Source: RFQD01 sp049314515
GTDB lineage: Bacteria > Actinomycetota > Actinomycetes > Actinomycetales > Microbacteriaceae
NCBI GenBank assembly: GCA_049314515.1
Contig: JBMOEY010000066.1
Span: 1 to 8,259, forward strand
Length of the DNA stretch: 8,259 nt
Direction: 5' to 3'
Positions 6,143 to 8,259 of the stretch are shown in pieces. The stretch's first letter is position 1. Each line of letters starts with the position of its first letter. Under the pieces are notes generated by a model. It saw nothing but the letters and a program-made list of their open reading frames with translations. It was not told the DNA's origin and ran no database searches. The position numbers and the translations under genes were made by a program.

Positions 6143-6976
6143 GTGGTCGAAACACATTTCACTCTCGAGGCAGACCTCGAGTTGGCCCTGCGACTCGCCG
6201 AAGCGGCCGACGTCATCAGTCGCGCTCGATACCAATCGGTCGACCTCGAAGTCACGACCAAACCCGACAAAACTCCCGTCACCGATGCAGACCGCGCCAT
6301 CGAAGTAGCACTGACCGAAATTCTTGGGCGGGAACGGGCAGCAGACTCGTTGCTCGGCGAGGAGTTTGGGGAGTTGCCAGGGCGTGGGAGTGAGCACGAG
6401 ATCGTGGCGGGTGAGCATCCTCACCGCCAGTGGATTATCGACCCGATCGATGGCACGTCGAACTTTTTGCGCGGAGTGCCCGTGTGGGCGACCCTCATTG
6501 CGCTCGCGTTCGACGGAGTTCCGGCCGTGGGCGTGGTCAGCGCACCGGCACTCGGCACGCGCTGGTGGGCATCCACGGGAGGCGGCGCGTGGCGTGACGA
6601 CGGCACCGGGCGTCGGCAACTTCGAGTCTCTGCAGTGAGTGACCTCGCCGACGCGAGTGTCAGCTACAACTCACTCCAACAGTGGGATCAAGCGGGATAC
6701 CTCGAGCCGCTCGTCAATCTGTCGCGCAAAGTGTGGCGCACACGTGCCTACGGCGACATGTGGTCGTACATGCTGGTCGCCGAAGGGGCGCTCGACGTCG
6801 CCGGGGAGTTCGACCTCAAGCCCTACGACATCGCGGCACTCATGCCGATTGTGCGTGAGGCCGGCGGCACATTCACGTCGATCGATGGTCACCCCGATTG
6901 CTGGCATGGCAGCGCCCTGGCGACCAACGGTCACCTACATGCCGCCGTGCGGGCCGAACTGGGGACCAGCGAGTAG
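6143..6976 (+). CDS. hisN: Histidinol-phosphatase, inositol monophosphatase family (HisN type)
   Basis: A 277-residue cytosolic Mg2+-dependent phosphatase of the IMPase fold. Actinobacterial members of this type remove phosphate from histidinol phosphate, the penultimate step of histidine synthesis. Seen directly: K-x-D-x-T-P-V-T-D-A-D at 40-50, metal-binding G-E-E at 72-74, D-P-I-D-G-T at 100-105 (metal ligands Asp100 and Asp103), R-G-V-P-V-W-A-T-L-I-A-L at 110-121 (the HisN-like wording), G-D-M-W-S-Y-M-L-V-A-E-G-A-L-D at 204-218, and Y-D-I-A-A-L at 228-233 with the last ligand Asp229. About ten extra residues sit between G-E-E-F-G and W-I-I-D-P. The GTG start is supported by the leaderless promoter. 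No other his genes are nearby. An inositol monophosphatase role is the alternative. Its last 42 bp overlap the convergent gene. Confidence 0.87.
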   Translation: MVETHFTLEADLELALRLAEAADVISRARYQSVDLEVTTKPDKTPVTDADRAIEVALTEILGRERAADSLLGEEFGELPGRGSEHEIVAGEHPHRQWIIDPIDGTSNFLRGVPVWATLIALAFDGVPAVGVVSAPALGTRWWASTGGGAWRDDGTGRRQLRVSAVSDLADASVSYNSLQQWDQAGYLEPLVNLSRKVWRTRAYGDMWSYMLVAEGALDVAGEFDLKPYDIAALMPIVREAGGTFTSIDGHPDCWHGSALATNGHLHAAVRAELGTSE

Positions 6977-7336
6977 CGAAATCGCCAGCACGAGAAAAAT
7001 AACGACAAAGATCGCCGGCGTAACGAATCTCGCCACGTTCATCCACGGCGCAAACGAAATCGCCTGACGGGCGGTGGCGGACTTCGACGAAAGCTGTTCG
7101 AGATCCTCCGCGATGGCCAGCGCCTGAGACGCAACGGCAAATTGCACGAGTGCGCCGAGCACGCCCGATGCGAGCAGGATGCCCAACACACCGACGCGCA
7201 CCCACACATCCGCTTCGTTCAGCCCGAGGCCGAGCGCAACGGCCGTCACAATGAGCAAGAACGTCGGCGCCAGTTGAGAAAAAATGAGGTGCCCGCGGGC
7301 CTTCGCCCACAGGTCGAGAAGTTCGCGTTCGGTCAT
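6935..7336 (-). CDS. Small three-helix membrane protein of unknown function
   Basis: A 133-residue protein that I do not recognise. A charged amphipathic N-terminus (about 1-20) precedes three probable membrane helices at about 22-40, 46-68 and 104-123. Helices 2 and 3 are separated by a polar loop (about 75-100, E-D-L-E-Q-L-S-S-K-S). It ends in a Gly/Pro/His tail with no visible catalytic motif. The ATG at 7336 is supported by TAGGCT ending 6 nt upstream. The last 42 bp, encoding the tail, overlap the 3' end of hisN on the other strand. A shorter stop would remove little, so the overlap costs nothing structurally. It follows the oxygenase gene on the same strand, but a strong hairpin and its own promoter separate them. 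Confidence 0.8.
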   Translation of the reverse strand: MTERELLDLWAKARGHLIFSQLAPTFLLIVTAVALGLGLNEADVWVRVGVLGILLASGVLGALVQFAVASQALAIAEDLEQLSSKSATARQAISFAPWMNVARFVTPAIFVVIFLVLAISLLAGPQFGPHGGM

Positions 7337-7342
7337 GACTCG

Positions 7343-7348
7343 AGCCTA
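7343..7348 (-). promoter_or_regulatory. -10 box of leaderless promoter for the 133-residue membrane protein
   Basis: TAGGCT on the minus strand followed by 6 nt and the ATG at 7336. The hexamer is identical to the acyltransferase box. The -35 region (about 7366-7371) is weak and touches the base of the upstream terminator hairpin. Confidence 0.6.
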
Positions 7349-7369
7349 GAACAGGCCGGACTCACAACG

Positions 7370-7403
7370 CGAACGGGCCGCTCCAGTAGGAGCGACCCGT
7401 TCG
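7370..7403 (-). terminator. Strong hairpin after the oxygenase gene, probable terminator
   Basis: A 15-bp stem with a 4-nt loop: arms 7370-7384 and 7389-7403, loop 7385-7388. In the minus-strand RNA every position pairs, including one G-U, whereas the plus-strand RNA would have an A-C mismatch. This favours a role in the oxygenase transcript, whose stop codon lies 30 nt upstream. There is no clear U-tract after it (the 3' flank reads CGTTGTGAG). Confidence 0.7.
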
Positions 7404-7433
7404 TGATGAGCGCGCGAAGCGCATCCGTTGCGT

Positions 7434-8210
7434 TTAAGCTTCGGGATCTTTCACGCCTTCTTCGACGATGCCCTTGGCGGCCAAGGCGGCCCGACGTGCC
7501 TCGACGCGAGCAAGGAACTTTGCCTCCGACTCAGCCGCGAAAGCGGGGTCGAAAGGCTTCACGTCAATGCGTGGCTTGCCGTTGTGCTTGGCGATGTACG
7601 CGTCGAGTTCGGGACCCGACTCCCACGAGGTGATCAGGCAGTAGCGCGGCTTGTCACCGTTGTGCCAGACCGCGTGCCAGAAACGCTGCGTGTCAAGAAT
7701 CATCTGCGCACCTGCCGGCAACGGAATGCGAATCTCGGTCGACGGGTCGAAGCGGTCTTCGCGCAGGATCATGACAGAGTCTTCGTCGTTCGTGAGGTTG
7801 AAGAATCCGCGAACAATCCAGCCAGTGCCGTCGGGGTTGAGTCGGTTGTTGTCATCCTGGTGCAAGTTGTAGAGCGAGTCAGAGTACTCGTTGGGCTGCA
7901 GCTCGATGACACGGCAACGACCGATATTGGCGCCGGGCTCCATCGCACGCTTGACCAGCATGGGAGCCTTGTCGACGTTTGCCTGAACCCACACGCCGTC
8001 TTTGTCGGTGCGTGGCGGCGTGTGATTCCAGAAGCCGTTGCACTCCATCTCACCAAATGCACTGGTCAGCGGTGCGAAACGGGTGACGCCGGAGGATTTC
8101 CAGTCGACATACTCGATGTCGAGCCATTCCTGAGGGTCCTTGCTCTGGTCGTAGGGGTCGAGAACGATGTATCCCGTCTCCTCCAGAGCCTTTGAGCGAA
8201 TGTAGCCCAT
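7434..8210 (-). CDS. Putative Fe(II)/2-oxoglutarate-type oxygenase, substrate unknown
   Basis: A 258-residue soluble protein with no signal peptide or membrane helix. I do not recognise a named family, but it has the metal-site pattern of cupin-fold 2-oxoglutarate oxygenases. H-Q-D at 117-119 (His117, Asp119) would be the facial pair and His179 in F-W-H-A-V-W-H-N the distal ligand. Arg189 in K-P-R-Y-C-L-I-T-S-W, ten residues later, would bind 2-oxoglutarate. L-P-A-G-A-Q-M-I-L-D before the distal His is the expected strand and turn. The C-terminal 40 residues are a charged Ala/Glu/Arg-rich helix. The ATG at 8210 has a clear Shine-Dalgarno (AAAGG, about 9 nt upstream), unlike the leaderless genes here. 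The promoter is probably near or beyond the window edge. His183 is an alternative distal ligand. Fold and function are inferred from motif spacing only. Confidence 0.8.
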   Translation of the reverse strand: MGYIRSKALEETGYIVLDPYDQSKDPQEWLDIEYVDWKSSGVTRFAPLTSAFGEMECNGFWNHTPPRTDKDGVWVQANVDKAPMLVKRAMEPGANIGRCRVIELQPNEYSDSLYNLHQDDNNRLNPDGTGWIVRGFFNLTNDEDSVMILREDRFDPSTEIRIPLPAGAQMILDTQRFWHAVWHNGDKPRYCLITSWESGPELDAYIAKHNGKPRIDVKPFDPAFAAESEAKFLARVEARRAALAAKGIVEEGVKDPEA

Positions 8211-8220
8211 TGGTTTTACC

Positions 8221-8226
8221 TTTCGT
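8221..8226 (-). promoter_or_regulatory. Shine-Dalgarno of the oxygenase gene
   Basis: The minus strand reads GAAAGGTAAAACCA before the ATG at 8210. AAAGG matches the anti-Shine-Dalgarno end of 16S rRNA at workable spacing. It is the only convincing ribosome binding site in the window and fixes the start. Confidence 0.65.
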
Positions 8227-8259
8227 CACGGACAAGCGAAGTTTTTACAGGTCCGATTA

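Noticed and set aside
7428..8195. A 255-codon plus-strand open frame almost exactly opposite the oxygenase gene
   Set aside because: The minus-strand frame has a Shine-Dalgarno, a terminator hairpin and a coherent HxD...H...R pattern. The plus-strand product is Val/Arg-rich with no motif and no start signal.
1..8259. CRISPR array, insertion sequence, toxin-antitoxin pair, prophage or defence island
   Set aside because: No regularly spaced repeats, transposase, nuclease or toxin motifs were seen on either strand; the genes look like core or common accessory chromosome.

Overview
The window looks like ordinary chromosome from a moderately G+C-rich actinobacterium (high fifties per cent by eye). 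The clues are an actinobacterial-type HisN phosphatase, a NarL-type response regulator with a W-S-Y-L-x-K receiver end, and start codons preceded by TANNNT at 6-7 nt (leaderless transcripts). A freshwater or soil Microbacteriaceae-like organism would fit, but that is inference; no rRNA or marker gene here fixes the lineage.

Layout, left to right. (a) 2-403 (+) is the 3' part of a short-chain dehydrogenase gene, ending at a hairpin shared with the convergent gene. (b) 429-2934 (-) is a co-directional block read as corA-type transporter, NarL/FixJ response regulator, then CPBP-like membrane protein. The gaps are 36 and 4 nt, and no histidine kinase is visible. (c) 2976-3491 (+) is a SOUL-family heme-binding protein, divergent from corA across a compact symmetric promoter. 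(d) 3488-3817 (-) is a small three-helix membrane protein whose stop codon overlaps that of the SOUL gene. (e) 3895-5970 (+) is a large membrane O-acyltransferase with an SGNH domain. (f) 5972-6044 (-) is tRNA-Lys(CUU), 1 nt from the acyltransferase stop. (g) 6143-6976 (+) is hisN, whose 3' end overlaps by 42 bp the convergent small membrane protein at 6935-7336 (-). (h) 7434-8210 (-) is a putative Fe(II)/2-oxoglutarate-type oxygenase of unknown substrate. It has a Shine-Dalgarno leader and is followed by a strong hairpin.

The genes do not form one pathway. The transcription architecture is the most coherent signal: six of the eight complete protein genes have a TARNNT box placed so that transcription would begin at the start codon. 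The corA/SOUL pair has two such boxes as mirror images within 29 bp. The exceptions are the downstream operon genes (response regulator, CPBP-like) and the oxygenase. There is no stretch longer than 300 bases without a gene. I see no CRISPR array, insertion sequence, prophage or defence system, and nothing I would call a new system with confidence. The best leads are the kinase-less regulator/CPBP-like pair with altered protease motifs, the unassigned oxygenase, and the mirror-image leaderless promoter.
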